The notes under the pieces were generated by a model. That model had not been told where the DNA came from. It saw only the letters and a list, made by a program, of their open reading frames with translations, and did not search any database. Positions 16,194-27,809 of a stretch of DNA of 64,000 nt are shown here, piece after piece. The DNA is taken from positions 2,356,001-2,420,000 of the forward strand of contig NC_013891.1 of assembly GCF_000027145.1 (NCBI RefSeq), read 5' to 3'. The translations under genes and the position numbers were made by a program. How positions within the stretch are numbered: the first letter of the stretch is position 1; each line of letters begins with the position of its first letter. This stretch comes from Listeria seeligeri serovar 1/2b str. SLCC3954. GTDB taxonomy: Bacteria; Bacillota; Bacilli; Lactobacillales; Listeriaceae.

Positions 16194-16469
16194 CTATTTT
16201 ACTTTTTTTATGACAAAATAAGCACAACCAAAATTGCAGTATTCATAGATATATTCTTTTAATGTACTGATCTTGTTGTCATAAGCAGCTTTGCGATTAT
16301 CATCCTCAAAAAAGCCTTTTAATCTAAGTTGATCGTAACCCCAATCACCGACAATATAGTCATATCTTCCAAGGATATCGCTAAAACGTTCATTTAACTT
16401 TTCCTCGTCAAAAGCATCGCGATAATTGGTGATAATTTCATAATTTAAATCTTGAATCGTAATCGTCAC
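16194..16469 (-). CDS. YutD-like protein (DUF1027)
   Basis: 91-aa protein of the YutD/DUF1027 family, recognised from YDYIVGDWGYDQLRLKGFF (about residues 36-54) and the cysteine-containing YEYCNFGCAYFVIKK end. Function is unknown. The start is a GTG whose last two bases overlap the TGA stop of the upstream phosphatase gene (GTGA). The Shine-Dalgarno AGGAGG sits inside the upstream coding end, indicating translational coupling. Confidence 0.9.
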   Translation of the reverse strand: MTITIQDLNYEIITNYRDAFDEEKLNERFSDILGRYDYIVGDWGYDQLRLKGFFEDDNRKAAYDNKISTLKEYIYEYCNFGCAYFVIKKVK

Positions 16470-17854
16470 TTGTTTTCCTCCTGCCCATACATTTTTTTAA
16501 GTTTCCATTTTAAAATATCTCGTAATAATTCTGGTGTATATACTTCTTTTCGTTTTATTTGTTTCACAATTGGGAAAAACGGTGCAAATACAAAAGTATC
16601 ATGCGTCGCTATCCGGTAATCCCGGTTTTTATCAATTGGTTTATTATCAAAAAGGGCGATTTCCTTCACTGGGTCAAAACCAGTACGGTCCGCCAAAATG
16701 GTGCCGAAAAATTCACCACGAAAGCCAAATCCTCGTAAAGGAATATCTTTTAGTTCAGCTTTTTTTCGGTAGATGCCGTCAATCAATATTTCCAGTTCCG
16801 CGCCAGTCATTGTGAGTACAATTGCATTAAGGGGATGAGGCAACATTTGGTGGATATCAAAAGCAGTAACAATTCCTGCTTCAAAATCCGTCATAAAAAT
16901 CCCTGCATTCATCACAAATGTCTCCGCGCCAGTCCATTCACAAACAGCATCATTTAAAATATGTGCAATTTCGGAGTCATCAAACCAATTATGCGCTAAC
17001 TTTTCAGGAATCGCAACTACTTTTTCCGCGAGTTCATCTCGTCCTTTTTCAAAAAAGGCTTTAATTTCATTTGCTTCGTTTGGTGGAGCTGGTAGGTCTT
17101 CTGTTTTAAAGGTGGTCGCTGTTTTAGTATGGATTTGATTATCATCAGTTAATACAATATCCACTTTACCAACATATTCTCCCCACCGTCCAGCAGCAGC
17201 GAGTAGAGCCTGCCCTTCCAGTTTTCCATTTTCAAGCAAATGATGTGTATGCCCACCTAAAATAACATCAACTTCAGGGATTTCAAGTGCAATTCGTTCA
17301 TCGGTTGGTAATCCTAAATGGCTCAGCATAATAACTAAGTCGGTATCTTTTTCTAAGCTAGCAATTTGTTTTTTTATTGCACTAAGCGGTTCTTCTACTC
17401 CCCAGCCCATTTCTTCATAATATTCTTTAAATGCTGCTGTGGCACCAATTATTGCTACTTTTATTTGATTTATTTCTTTATATACAATTGATTTCACCCA
17501 GTCCGGTTGATTTGTTCTCGCTTTATCCGCAAAAAAATTACAACAAACCACTGGAAAAACAGCATTTTTATATAAATTGTCTAAGTCTTCGTGTGGTAAA
17601 GTTGTTCCTTCATTATTACCAAACGTTACTGCATCATAAGGTAGTTGATTGAGTAAATCAGTATTGGCAAGCCCGTTTGTGCCTTCAGTAAGCGGATGAA
17701 CGCGGTCCAAAAAGTCACCTATATCAAAGAACAGCGCTGAATCGCCTTCTTTACTTGCAATGGTTCGTTTCTCTTTTAGAAAAGCAAAAATGCGTGGCCA
17801 ATGCTCCAAGTGACTATGAACATCATTTGTATGCCATAAAGTTAAATGTTTCAT
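16466..17854 (-). CDS. YunD-like cytosolic metallophosphatase/5'-nucleotidase
   Basis: 462-aa calcineurin-type metallophosphatase fused to a 5'-nucleotidase C-terminal domain, like UshA/CpdB but without a signal peptide. Metal ligands are visible in LWHTNDVHSH (His8, Asp11, His13), FGNNEG, MLSHLG and GGHTHH. The C-terminal domain spans about residues 300-460. In Firmicutes the family is associated with intracellular nucleotide or nucleotide-diphosphate hydrolysis. It is first in a three-gene group with the YutD-like and NagD-like genes. Confidence 0.92.
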   Translation of the reverse strand: MKHLTLWHTNDVHSHLEHWPRIFAFLKEKRTIASKEGDSALFFDIGDFLDRVHPLTEGTNGLANTDLLNQLPYDAVTFGNNEGTTLPHEDLDNLYKNAVFPVVCCNFFADKARTNQPDWVKSIVYKEINQIKVAIIGATAAFKEYYEEMGWGVEEPLSAIKKQIASLEKDTDLVIMLSHLGLPTDERIALEIPEVDVILGGHTHHLLENGKLEGQALLAAAGRWGEYVGKVDIVLTDDNQIHTKTATTFKTEDLPAPPNEANEIKAFFEKGRDELAEKVVAIPEKLAHNWFDDSEIAHILNDAVCEWTGAETFVMNAGIFMTDFEAGIVTAFDIHQMLPHPLNAIVLTMTGAELEILIDGIYRKKAELKDIPLRGFGFRGEFFGTILADRTGFDPVKEIALFDNKPIDKNRDYRIATHDTFVFAPFFPIVKQIKRKEVYTPELLRDILKWKLKKMYGQEENK

Positions 17855-17988
17855 TAATCCATCCCACTCCTCACTATAACTATTGTAGCTTAAATCTCGT
17901 TTTTTTACACGTGTTGGGGCTGCAAGAATCGCGCGTTCCTGATTTTATGTTATGATAGAATATATTGTTTTTAAAGGGAAGTGATTTT

Positions 17989-18828
17989 TTGGATATTACG
18001 CAAACAGTCGAAATCCTTCTAATCTCTGTTTTTGCAGGGGTGGTTGGCTCTTTGCTTGGTCTTGGAGGCGGAATTATTGTAACGCCTGCCCTGACCCTTA
18101 TTTTTGGAATTGACATCCAGTATGCGATTGGTGCGAGTATTATTTCCGTTATTGCTACAAGTAGTGGTTCTGCGGTCGCTTACATAAAGGACGGAATTAC
18201 AAACTTACGAGTCGGTATGTTTCTGGAAATCGCTACAACAGTCGGCGCAATAACTGGCGCTTTTGTGAGTGGTCTACTTTCAGCAACAGCTTTATACATT
18301 ATATTCGGTCTTTTACTACTTTATTCGGCTTTCAACATGATTAAAAAAGTGGGTTCAGAATTTCCAACGAACGTAAAACCAGATCCAATTGCTACAAAAT
18401 TAAACTTGCATGATTCGTATTACGACAAATCGCTACGGCAAACGGTCGATTATCAAGTCGCGAATGTTCCCGCGGGCTTTGGCGTGATGTACGGAGCTGG
18501 GATTGCGAGTGGTTTGCTTGGTATCGGTAGCGGCGCTTTTAAAGTAATGGCACTTGATGTCTTTATGAAAATGCCGCTTAAAGTAAGCAGTGCGACTAGT
18601 AACTTAATGATGGGCGTAACTGCGGCTGCTAGTGCAACGGTATATTTATTCCAAGGTGACATTCAACCAGCAATTGCTGCTCCTGTTGCGATTGGGGTGT
18701 TAATTGGCGCCACACTTGGAACTCGCGTCATGCAACGTTTGAAAAGCAAAGTCATTCGGATTATTTTCATTCCTGTCATTTTATATGTTGCCTTCCAAAT
18801 GATATTAGAAGGATTGGGGTGGATTTAA
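17989..18828 (+). CDS. TauE/SafE-family permease (YunE)
   Basis: 279-aa polytopic membrane protein of the TauE/SafE (DUF81) family, predicted to export sulfite or organosulfonates. It has eight or so helices, a typical GGGIIVTPAL motif near residue 27, and a second-half repeat GIGSGAFKVMALD. The start is a TTG at 17989 preceded by AAAGGGAAGTGA; an in-frame TTG at 17965 lacks a ribosome-binding site. The stop codon directly abuts the ATG of the next gene, so the two are coupled. Confidence 0.9.
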   Translation: MDITQTVEILLISVFAGVVGSLLGLGGGIIVTPALTLIFGIDIQYAIGASIISVIATSSGSAVAYIKDGITNLRVGMFLEIATTVGAITGAFVSGLLSATALYIIFGLLLLYSAFNMIKKVGSEFPTNVKPDPIATKLNLHDSYYDKSLRQTVDYQVANVPAGFGVMYGAGIASGLLGIGSGAFKVMALDVFMKMPLKVSSATSNLMMGVTAAASATVYLFQGDIQPAIAAPVAIGVLIGATLGTRVMQRLKSKVIRIIFIPVILYVAFQMILEGLGWI

Positions 18829-19194
18829 ATGACTGAGAAAAAAGATGAGATGTACCGCGTCGAACTTATTGTAAGTGCATTGTTACGAATCGGTGTTGTT
18901 TTGAGTGCAATTATCATTGTTTTCGGGCTTGTGATGCTTTTTGTGACTGGCGAAACCGGCTATCCTGGGGAAACTTATCCAACATCGCTCACCGCCATTT
19001 TTAGTGGACTTAGCACGCTTAAACCATACGCCATCATGATGTTTGGCCTATTTTGCTTAATTTTAACTCCAGTCTTACGCGTTGTCGTTTCTCTATTTAC
19101 ATTTTTGAAAGAGAAAGATTACTTGTATGTCGGAATCACTGGGCTAGTATTGGTTATTTTAGTTATTAGTTTTTTGATTGGTATTAAAGCCTAA
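18829..19194 (+). CDS. DUF1634 membrane protein
   Basis: 121-aa protein with three transmembrane helices (about residues 10-40, 65-88 and 98-118) of the DUF1634 family. Its gene regularly follows TauE/SafE permease genes, as here with no intervening base, so it is probably a partner subunit of that permease. No catalytic motif is seen. It ends at a strong shared terminator. Confidence 0.88.
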   Translation: MTEKKDEMYRVELIVSALLRIGVVLSAIIIVFGLVMLFVTGETGYPGETYPTSLTAIFSGLSTLKPYAIMMFGLFCLILTPVLRVVVSLFTFLKEKDYLYVGITGLVLVILVISFLIGIKA

Positions 19195-19236
19195 AAAAGC
19201 ATGGTGCAGAAAATTTATCTGCGCCATGCTTTTTTT
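19193..19236. terminator. bidirectional intrinsic terminator
   Basis: Long stem AAGCATGGTGCAGA paired with TCTGCGCCATGCTT, flanked by A6 and T7. It overlaps the stop codons of both converging genes. Confidence 0.92.
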
Positions 19237-20076
19237 ACTCAGAAAATAAATCCATTTGCATTGGAGCCAAACCATGGAACTCCACATTTAATGCCGTTTG
19301 TAAATGTTTGGCATTGTCTGCTGCATCCCCGCCGCTGTTATTGTTAAAAATGACAACGACTTCTTTAGACAACTTTTGCAAGTGTTCGACATATTTCGCC
19401 CATTCTTTAATTTCCTCATCATTATAACGATATAGCGTCCGGACTTCGCGCCATTCAGGACTACTCGCTTTCATCCAGCCATATTGGTTCCGACCGTGTA
19501 ATCTTACCATTGTCATTTCTGGACTTGTCTCGCGTAAAATAATCGGCACACTTCCAGAACCAACTTGCGGCTCGTCAACAACCGTATGAATGAAGTCTAA
19601 CTCTTTAAGTAGCTCTAACGTTTTTTCGGTATTTTGTTCGGTATACCAAGAATTATTCCGAAATTCAATCGCAACTGGCAAATCACCCATTTTCCCAGCA
19701 ATGTATTTTAAGTAAACCACATTTTCTTTCGTACAGTTAAAATATGGTGGAAATTGGAATAAAATCGCTTTTAATTTTCCCGTTTCACTTATTGGTGCAA
19801 TCATATCCATATAAGCCGTATACATTGCATTTTCACTATCAAAATACTGCGACCATTCTTTGTGTTTCGTCATTGCCGAAAAAGCTTTAACCACAAAACG
19901 AAATTCTTCTGGTGTTTGCGCTGCCCAGTTTGCCGTCGTTCTCGGCGAAGGAATGGCATAAAAACTAGTATCTACTTCTACCACAGGAAAATGTGCCGCA
20001 TAATCAGCCAGAGTTAATTTTTTCGTTTGCAACAAAGAATCATGATCACTCCACCCAGTTAATCCGATTGTAATCA
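19235..20076 (-). CDS. DUF72 family protein (YunF)
   Basis: About 280-aa TIM-barrel-like DUF72 protein (B. subtilis YunF). Typical segments are ITIGLTGWSDH at the N-terminus, VEFRNNSWY, VRLHGRN, and VVIFNNNSGGDAADNAKHLQ near the C-terminus. Function is unknown; an endonuclease IV-like fold has been noted for the family. The start is uncertain: GTG at 20076 (better Shine-Dalgarno spacing to GAGGGTGG) or GTG at 20086. It is monocistronic. Confidence 0.9.
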
Positions 20077-20204
20077 CCGCTACCACCCTCTCTATATTTT
20101 AGCGTTTATTTATGTTTATTATAACGCAAAATGGAGGGGGAATCTTTTAATTTGGTTTTTAGTGCATAATTTTGAAAAATGGAATAGGAAATATTAAGTA
20201 ATCA

Positions 20205-20238
20205 ATAAAAAAAAGAAAGCGAGATTCCGCTTCCTCTT
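20205..20238 (-). terminator. intrinsic terminator of the suf operon
   Basis: Hairpin with AAGCG/CGCTT core extended by AAG/CTT, followed on the minus strand by T8. It lies just after sufB. Confidence 0.8.
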
Positions 20239-20252
20239 AAAATTTTAATTAA

Positions 20253-21647
20253 TCAACCAATCGAACCTTCCATTTCAAACTTAATCAAACGGTTCATTTC
20301 AACGGCGTATTCCATTGGTAATTCTTTTGTAAATGGTTCAATGAAGCCCATTACGATCATTTCGGTCGCTTCTTCTTCGCTTAAACCACGACTCATTAGA
20401 TAGAAAAGTTGTTCTTCTGAAACCTTAGAAACCTTTGCTTCGTGTTCTAATGAGATGTTGCTGTTTAAAATTTCGTTGTAAGGAATGGTATCAGATGTGG
20501 AAAGATTATCCATTATTAGCGTGTCACACTCGATATTCGAACGCGCTCCATCTGCATTACGGCCAAAATGAACGATTCCACGGTACGTTACGTTTCCGCC
20601 TTGCTTAGAAATCGACTTCGATACGATAGTAGACGACGTATTAGGCGCATAGTGCATCATTTTTGCTCCGGCATCCTGACGTTGCCCTTTACCAGCAATC
20701 GCGATAGAAAGGGTTGTTCCACGCGCACCTTCACCACGTAAATGCACGGCTGGGTATTTCATCGTTAATTTCGAACCGATGTTACCATCAATCCATTCCA
20801 TCGTCGCATTTTCCTCACAGAAAGTACGTTTTGTTACTAAGTTATAAACGTTATTTGCCCAGTTTTGAATCGTTGTATAACGGCAATAAGCGCCTGGTTT
20901 AACAATGATTTCAACAACCGCAGAGTGAAGTGAATTTGTTGTATAAACAGGAGCCGTACAGCCTTCTACATAGTTTACACTCGCATTTTCATCCACAATG
21001 ATTAACGTCCGTTCAAATTGTCCCATGTTTTCGGAGTTAATCCGGAAATAAGCTTGTAGCGGCGTATCTACTTTGATGCCTGGTGGTACGTAGATGAATG
21101 AACCACCTGACCAAACAGCAGAGTTAAGAGCTGCGAACTTATTATCAGTTGGCGGAATCACCTTAGCAAAATACTCTCTGAAAATATCTTCATTTTCTTT
21201 TAAAGCAGAATCGGTATCTTTAAAAACAATTCCTAAGTCTTCTAGGTCTTGCTTCATATTATGATAAACTACCTCGGATTCGTACTGTGCAGATGCTCCA
21301 GCCAAGTATTTTTGTTCTGCTTCAGGAATACCAAGTTTATCAAAAGTACGCTTAATTTCTTCAGGAACTTCATCCCATGAACGCACGGTTTGTTCTGATG
21401 GTTTCACGTAGTAAGTAATGTCTTCAAACTTAAGCTCTGATAAGTCGCCACCCCAAGTCGGCATCGGCATTTTATAAAATTGTTCTAAAGACTTCAAACG
21501 GAATTCAAGCATCCATTCTGGTTCATCTTTAATATTCGAAATTTCTCTTACAACTTTTTCTGTTAATCCGCGTTCTGTACGGAACACAGAGGTATCTTTA
21601 TCATGGAATCCGTATTGGTATTCGCCAATTTCTGGAATTTCAGTCAT
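20253..21647 (-). CDS. sufB: Fe-S cluster assembly protein SufB
   Basis: 464-aa core scaffold subunit of the SufBCD complex on which iron-sulfur clusters are built. It has the beta-helix SufBD fold, with characteristic [28 protein letters not shown] and C-terminal [21 protein letters not shown]. The Cys in VEGCTAP corresponds to a conserved cluster-assembly cysteine. It is last in the sufC-D-S-U-B operon, 22 bp after sufU, with a clear Shine-Dalgarno (AAAGGAGGAT). Standard length. Confidence 0.98.
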   Translation of the reverse strand: MTEIPEIGEYQYGFHDKDTSVFRTERGLTEKVVREISNIKDEPEWMLEFRLKSLEQFYKMPMPTWGGDLSELKFEDITYYVKPSEQTVRSWDEVPEEIKRTFDKLGIPEAEQKYLAGASAQYESEVVYHNMKQDLEDLGIVFKDTDSALKENEDIFREYFAKVIPPTDNKFAALNSAVWSGGSFIYVPPGIKVDTPLQAYFRINSENMGQFERTLIIVDENASVNYVEGCTAPVYTTNSLHSAVVEIIVKPGAYCRYTTIQNWANNVYNLVTKRTFCEENATMEWIDGNIGSKLTMKYPAVHLRGEGARGTTLSIAIAGKGQRQDAGAKMMHYAPNTSSTIVSKSISKQGGNVTYRGIVHFGRNADGARSNIECDTLIMDNLSTSDTIPYNEILNSNISLEHEAKVSKVSEEQLFYLMSRGLSEEEATEMIVMGFIEPFTKELPMEYAVEMNRLIKFEMEGSIG

Positions 21648-21669
21648 GTCGTATCCTCCTTTTCGCTAC

Positions 21670-23336
<1,667 letters not shown>

Positions 23337-24638
23337 TTAGCGCACTTTCCCTTCGATTACTTCCCGAAGCATTGTTTTAACACTTTCGATTGGTAACTTA
23401 CGAACTACTGGGTCTAAGAAGCCATGAATAACTAATCGTTCTGCTTCTTTTTGTGAAATACCGCGACTCATCAGATAGAATAATTGTAAAGGATCAACAC
23501 GACCAACAGAGGCTGCATGACCTGCAACTACATCATTTTCATCAATTAATAAAATTGGGTTCGCATCGCCGCGTGCTTCTGGGCTAAGCATTAGTACACG
23601 TGATTCTTGTTGTGCGTCTGATTTAGAAGCACCATGCTTAATGTGACCAATTCCGTTAAAAATAGTTGTTGCACTTTCTTTCATAACACCATGAGATAAA
23701 ATCGTACCTGTAGAAGCTTTTCCGTAATGAGTTACTCGTGTTGTAACATTTTGTGTTTGCTTACCACGTCCAACAGTCACCGTTTTCACATCAGCGGAAG
23801 AACCATCTCCCATTAAGTTCGTTACGTTTTCATTGATTGTGTCGCCATCATTCATTAAACCAAGCGCCCATTCAATTTGGCTATCAGTTCCGATATGACC
23901 ACGACGGTTCACGTAAGCAGTTGCTCCACTAGCAAGATTATCTACGCCACCAAAAGTAATTCGCGCATTTTTCTCTGCAATAACTTCTTCAACAATGCTA
24001 ACAATTCCTTTAGGCACGTTATTTACAGTTACATAGTTTTCTACATATGTGACAGAGCTGTTATCATCAGCAACAAGTAACACATGGTTAACTAAAGGCG
24101 ATTCTGCTTTGTCTTGAACAAAAACAGCTTGAATTGGTGATTTCACCTCGACGTTTTTAGGTACATAAAGGAAAATACCACCGTTAACAAGCGCCGCATG
24201 AAACGCAGTCAGCTTGTGCTCATTGACTTGTACCGCGTCAGTCATGAAGTATTTTTTCACAAGTTCAGGATGGTTTTTAACAGCCGTAATAATATCTGTA
24301 AAAATAACCCCTTGGTCGATTAATTCTTGATTAAGTTGTAATCTCGCAGGGCGTTCATCCATTTGAACGTAAAAGTTTGCATCTTTATTATCTAAATCAA
24401 CTAGATTTGCTACTTTTTCAGGTAAAGTTTCATTTGTAACTCCTTCTTTAAAAGGAATAAAAGTTTGAAACTTTGTGAAATTCCAGCGTGTAATTTTTGT
24501 TTTATCCACATAAGGTAAGTCCAGTTCCCCGTAAGCTTTAAAAGCACTGCGACGAATATCTAAAAACCAATCCGGTTCATTCGCATTACTTGAAAAAGCG
24601 TGGATAAAATCATCTTTAATCGTCATATTTTCTGCCAT
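23337..24638 (-). CDS. sufD: Fe-S cluster assembly protein SufD
   Basis: 433-aa SufB paralogue and partner in the SufBCD scaffold. It shares the C-terminal SufBD region ([39 protein letters not shown]). The histidine in GHAASVGR corresponds to the functionally important SufD histidine. It lies 18 bp downstream of sufC and abuts sufS. Standard length. Confidence 0.97.
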   Translation of the reverse strand: MAENMTIKDDFIHAFSSNANEPDWFLDIRRSAFKAYGELDLPYVDKTKITRWNFTKFQTFIPFKEGVTNETLPEKVANLVDLDNKDANFYVQMDERPARLQLNQELIDQGVIFTDIITAVKNHPELVKKYFMTDAVQVNEHKLTAFHAALVNGGIFLYVPKNVEVKSPIQAVFVQDKAESPLVNHVLLVADDNSSVTYVENYVTVNNVPKGIVSIVEEVIAEKNARITFGGVDNLASGATAYVNRRGHIGTDSQIEWALGLMNDGDTINENVTNLMGDGSSADVKTVTVGRGKQTQNVTTRVTHYGKASTGTILSHGVMKESATTIFNGIGHIKHGASKSDAQQESRVLMLSPEARGDANPILLIDENDVVAGHAASVGRVDPLQLFYLMSRGISQKEAERLVIHGFLDPVVRKLPIESVKTMLREVIEGKVR

Positions 24639-24656
24639 GATTTTAACCTCACTTCC

Positions 24657-25442
24657 TTATTGTTGGTCTACTGCTTCTTCTTCCTCAAGTTCAATACCAA
24701 GTTCTTGCTTAATCCAGTCGTAACCTTCTGCTTCTAAACGTTTAGCAAGTTCAGGTCCGCCTTCTTTTACTACTTTCCCTTGCATCATTACATGTACAAA
24801 GTCTGGCGTAATGTAGTTAAGCAAACGTTGGTAATGGGTGATAATTAAGCAGCCAAATCCTTCGCCGCGCATTTCGTTTACACCTTTTGAGACAACTTTA
24901 AGTGCATCAATATCAAGACCGGAATCGATTTCGTCTAAGATTGCTAGTTTTGGCTCAATCATTAATAATTGGAGAATTTCATTACGTTTTTTCTCTCCGC
25001 CTGAAAATCCTTCATTTAAGTAACGTTCTGCCATTTCTTCATCCATATCTAAAATATCCATTTTTGCGTCTAATTTGCGGATAAATTGCATTACTGGAAT
25101 TTCGTCGCCTTCTTCGCGTCGGCTGTTGATTGCTGCACGGATGAATTCAGCATTTGTAACCCCGCTAATTTCACTTGGATATTGCATCGCTAAGAAAAGA
25201 CCACAACGAGCGCGTTCGTCTACTTCCATTTCTAGCACATCTTCGCCGTCGAGCGTAATTGTTCCTTGTGTTACTTCATATTTCGGATGCCCCATAATCG
25301 CTGAGGACAACGTAGATTTCCCTGTTCCATTTGGTCCCATGATTGCGTGGATTTCTCCAGTTGAAATTTCAAGATTAACACCTTTCAAAATCTCTTTTCC
25401 TTCTATTTCAACATGTAAATCTTGAATCTTTAAAGTTGCCAT
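24657..25442 (-). CDS. sufC: Fe-S cluster assembly ATPase SufC
   Basis: 261-aa ABC-type ATPase of the SufBCD complex. Walker A is GPNGTGKST (about residues 36-44), the signature is NEGFSGGEKKRNEILQ, Walker B is LAILDEIDSGLD, and the switch His is in CLIITHYQRLL. It is soluble, not part of a transporter. It is first gene of the suf operon; the Shine-Dalgarno AGGGAGGAC precedes the ATG. Confidence 0.98.
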   Translation of the reverse strand: MATLKIQDLHVEIEGKEILKGVNLEISTGEIHAIMGPNGTGKSTLSSAIMGHPKYEVTQGTITLDGEDVLEMEVDERARCGLFLAMQYPSEISGVTNAEFIRAAINSRREEGDEIPVMQFIRKLDAKMDILDMDEEMAERYLNEGFSGGEKKRNEILQLLMIEPKLAILDEIDSGLDIDALKVVSKGVNEMRGEGFGCLIITHYQRLLNYITPDFVHVMMQGKVVKEGGPELAKRLEAEGYDWIKQELGIELEEEEAVDQQ

Positions 25443-25792
25443 AAAAAAAGTCCTCCCTAGTGTAAATTTTGCATAATCCTAGTTTAGTATAATTCTAATC
25501 TGATTACAACTATAAAAACCAGCACTCTTCGCATTCTCCCCTTCATTCTACTATTAATAGCCGATTTTTTCCAGTTTTCGAGCATTATCACTGCTTCCAT
25601 TTTATTTGAGAAAATTTAAGAATAGCGATTGACAGAAATGAAGAGTGTTTTATAGCAATACAATCCAGCCATTCTTTCCATTAAAAAAGGATTGTATATC
25701 TTATTTAGATGTGGTATTGTTGTAACGTAACAAATTTGAAACATAATAACTTATTTGTAATAAACGATTAATTATTGAAGGAGAATTCAAAT
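25443..25792. other. 350-bp divergent intergenic region (suf / lipoprotein)
   Basis: Holds a plausible rightward promoter TTGTAA (25720-25725) - 16 bp - CATAAT (25742-25747) for the lipoprotein gene. The -35 overlaps an inverted repeat TTGTT/AACAA. A second rightward TTGACA lies at 25629-25634. Downstream of it is a 9-bp perfect inverted repeat ATACAATCC (25658-25666) / GGATTGTAT (25689-25697). For the leftward suf operon, TATACT-like sequence sits near 25480-25490 without a clear -35. No gene was seen. Confidence 0.5.
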
Positions 25793-26872
25793 ATGAAGAA
25801 AGCAATAATGGCTGTGACCATCTTTGTATTGCTTTTAGCCACACTATCTGGGTGTAGCTCACCTAAGTCCGACTTCACTGCGGCTCTAAAGAAAGTTACC
25901 GAAAACAAACAATATACAACTAATGTTACATTCGAAATAAATGACTTATCGAGTAATTACATCCAACAATTTGGCCCTGACGTATCTCTAACCCAACTAA
26001 AAAAATCTAATCTTCAATATAAAATTTCTGTAGATAGCGATTCCTCCTCTTCGTATAGCGGTTTCTCGCTTCACTGGGCTGGTAATAAGCCACTTGATCT
26101 AACACTTCACGCGCTTCAAAATAGCGATGATGGAAAAGCTTATATCCCAGTTTCTGACATCTATGACGCATCTGACAGCATCTCCAGTTTGCTAACAGAT
26201 TCTACAGCAAAAATATTTAATGAAGTACTTGCAGAAAATAAAGATTTAGAATCAAAATACCTTAATTTTTTTGAAACTATTCAAAACTTTTCTAATCAAA
26301 CCATTGATACTGAAACAGTTGATCGCCAAGCAGCAGAATTAAAAAAAATTGAAGAAAAAAGTGGCATTGCGATTTATACTTACCTTAACGACTTAGATGA
26401 TCATCATTTCACCGCAAAAGATAATGGCGATATCGTCCTCAAATTAAGTAAAAACGAAATTAGCGACCTTATTAATGAAGTGATGGACACGCTTGACGAT
26501 GACGGCAATGTCGTCACACTTATTTCTGAAATAAATAGCAGCACTCAAAAAGAAGCAGAAGCAACTTGGAATTCCCAACAAAAAGCAATTCGCTCTTCTT
26601 TGAAAAATCTCACATCTAAAAAACAACAAAGTTTAGAGTTCAAACTAACTTTGACACCTGACAGCAAGAAAGGTTTTAGCAAAGCGACAATTGATACGGA
26701 CTATAAAGATACAGCAACGAATAAATCGATGAGCTTCACTACAACTATTGATATGCTTGATTACGAAGAAGTTCCTCCGATGCCTAAAGGAAATGAAATC
26801 GTTTCGAAAAAAGAACTGGATAAAGCCATTTCAGATGGCCTGAAACTATATTTAGGAAGTTCAATGCAATAA
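25793..26872 (+). CDS. putative lipoprotein, unknown function
   Basis: 359-aa predicted lipoprotein. The signal peptide ends in a lipobox LSG-C (Cys21), giving a membrane-anchored extracytoplasmic protein. The mature part is Ser/Asp/Lys-rich and lacks any motif I recognise; its shape (repeated beta-rich segments, DTDYKDTATNKSMSFTTTIDML near the end) resembles LolA/LppX-like or DUF6612-type lipoproteins, which is a guess. The start is ATG 25793 with AAGGAG at 25778-25783; the in-frame TTG at 25775 overlaps that site. It is transcribed alone. Confidence 0.85.
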   Translation: MKKAIMAVTIFVLLLATLSGCSSPKSDFTAALKKVTENKQYTTNVTFEINDLSSNYIQQFGPDVSLTQLKKSNLQYKISVDSDSSSSYSGFSLHWAGNKPLDLTLHALQNSDDGKAYIPVSDIYDASDSISSLLTDSTAKIFNEVLAENKDLESKYLNFFETIQNFSNQTIDTETVDRQAAELKKIEEKSGIAIYTYLNDLDDHHFTAKDNGDIVLKLSKNEISDLINEVMDTLDDDGNVVTLISEINSSTQKEAEATWNSQQKAIRSSLKNLTSKKQQSLEFKLTLTPDSKKGFSKATIDTDYKDTATNKSMSFTTTIDMLDYEEVPPMPKGNEIVSKKELDKAISDGLKLYLGSSMQ

Positions 26873-26910
26873 AAAAATCCTTTTACCAAAGCGGTAAAAG
26901 GATTTTTTTA
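26871..26910. terminator. bidirectional intrinsic terminator
   Basis: Perfect 15-bp stem AAAAATCCTTTTACC/GGTAAAAGGATTTTT, 5-nt loop, with flanking A and T runs. Shared by the lipoprotein gene and metQ. Confidence 0.93.
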
Positions 26911-26912
26911 TT

Positions 26913-27746
26913 TTATTTGTCAACTGGAACTACTGCTCCGTCCCATTCTTTCGTAATATAATCTTGAATTTCTTTGGAATGAAGTACTTTAACTAATTCT
27001 TTAATATTTTTATCATCTTTTTTCTCTTCTGTAGTTACAACGATATTTGCATATGGAGATTCTTTACTTTCAATCGCAATTGCGTCTTTTGAAGGGTTTA
27101 AACCTTGGTCAACCACAAAGTTAGAGTTAATTGCTACAACATCGCCTTCTTCGTTATTGTATGCAGTCATCAAGTAAGCTGGATCAAAGTCATATTTGAA
27201 TTTCAAGTTTTTCGGATTATCTTTAATATCATCAAACGTTGCATCTTGAGGTTTTACGCCATCTTTAAGAGTTAATAAGCCATTATCAACAAAAATCCCA
27301 ATAACGCGCGGCCAGTCTGATTTTGAATTAGATAGCAATACTTGTGCACCATCTTTTAAATCTTTAATATCTTTTACTTTTTTGGAATAAAGGCCCATTG
27401 GTTCGATATGAATCGCGCCTACATCAGCGAATTTATAGCCTTTTTCTTTTTCTTCTAATTCAAGATATGGTTTATGTTGGAAATAGTTAGCATCTAAATC
27501 GCCTTCTTCTAGCGCTTTATTAGGCATAACGTAATCTGTGTATTTCACAATTTTCAAGTCAATTCCTTTTTCTTTCAAAATTGGTTTTGCTTGTTCCAAA
27601 ATTTGCGCATGAGGTGTATTTGAAGCACCCACTACCAATTCCTTATTATCGTCTTTGCTAGATGACGCTTTATCTGAGGAGCTACCGCAAGCTGTAAGTA
27701 CTAAAACTAAACTTAATGTGAAAATGAATCCAAGAACCTTTTTCAT
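26913..27746 (-). CDS. metQ: methionine ABC transporter substrate-binding lipoprotein MetQ
   Basis: 277-aa NlpA-family lipoprotein that binds D/L-methionine outside the cell. It has a signal peptide with lipobox LTA-C (Cys20), then the conserved VVGASNTPHAQILE, YFQHKPYLE, and SNSKSDWPRVIGIF-like segments. It is the last gene of metN-metI-metQ. The S-box leader of the operon supports methionine rather than another ligand. Confidence 0.96.
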   Translation of the reverse strand: MKKVLGFIFTLSLVLVLTACGSSSDKASSSKDDNKELVVGASNTPHAQILEQAKPILKEKGIDLKIVKYTDYVMPNKALEEGDLDANYFQHKPYLELEEKEKGYKFADVGAIHIEPMGLYSKKVKDIKDLKDGAQVLLSNSKSDWPRVIGIFVDNGLLTLKDGVKPQDATFDDIKDNPKNLKFKYDFDPAYLMTAYNNEEGDVVAINSNFVVDQGLNPSKDAIAIESKESPYANIVVTTEEKKDDKNIKELVKVLHSKEIQDYITKEWDGAVVPVDK

Positions 27747-27809
27747 GAAAATCTCTCCTTTTTTGCGGGGATTCCGCGTTTTTTATATAAATTGCTTCAT
27801 ATACATTGG

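Noticed and set aside
25475-25510. ATTAG/CTAAT inverted repeat near the suf start as a Fur or PerR operator
   Set aside because: It matches neither the Fur 7-1-7 consensus nor the Per box well, and arms of only 5 bp in AT-rich DNA are expected by chance.
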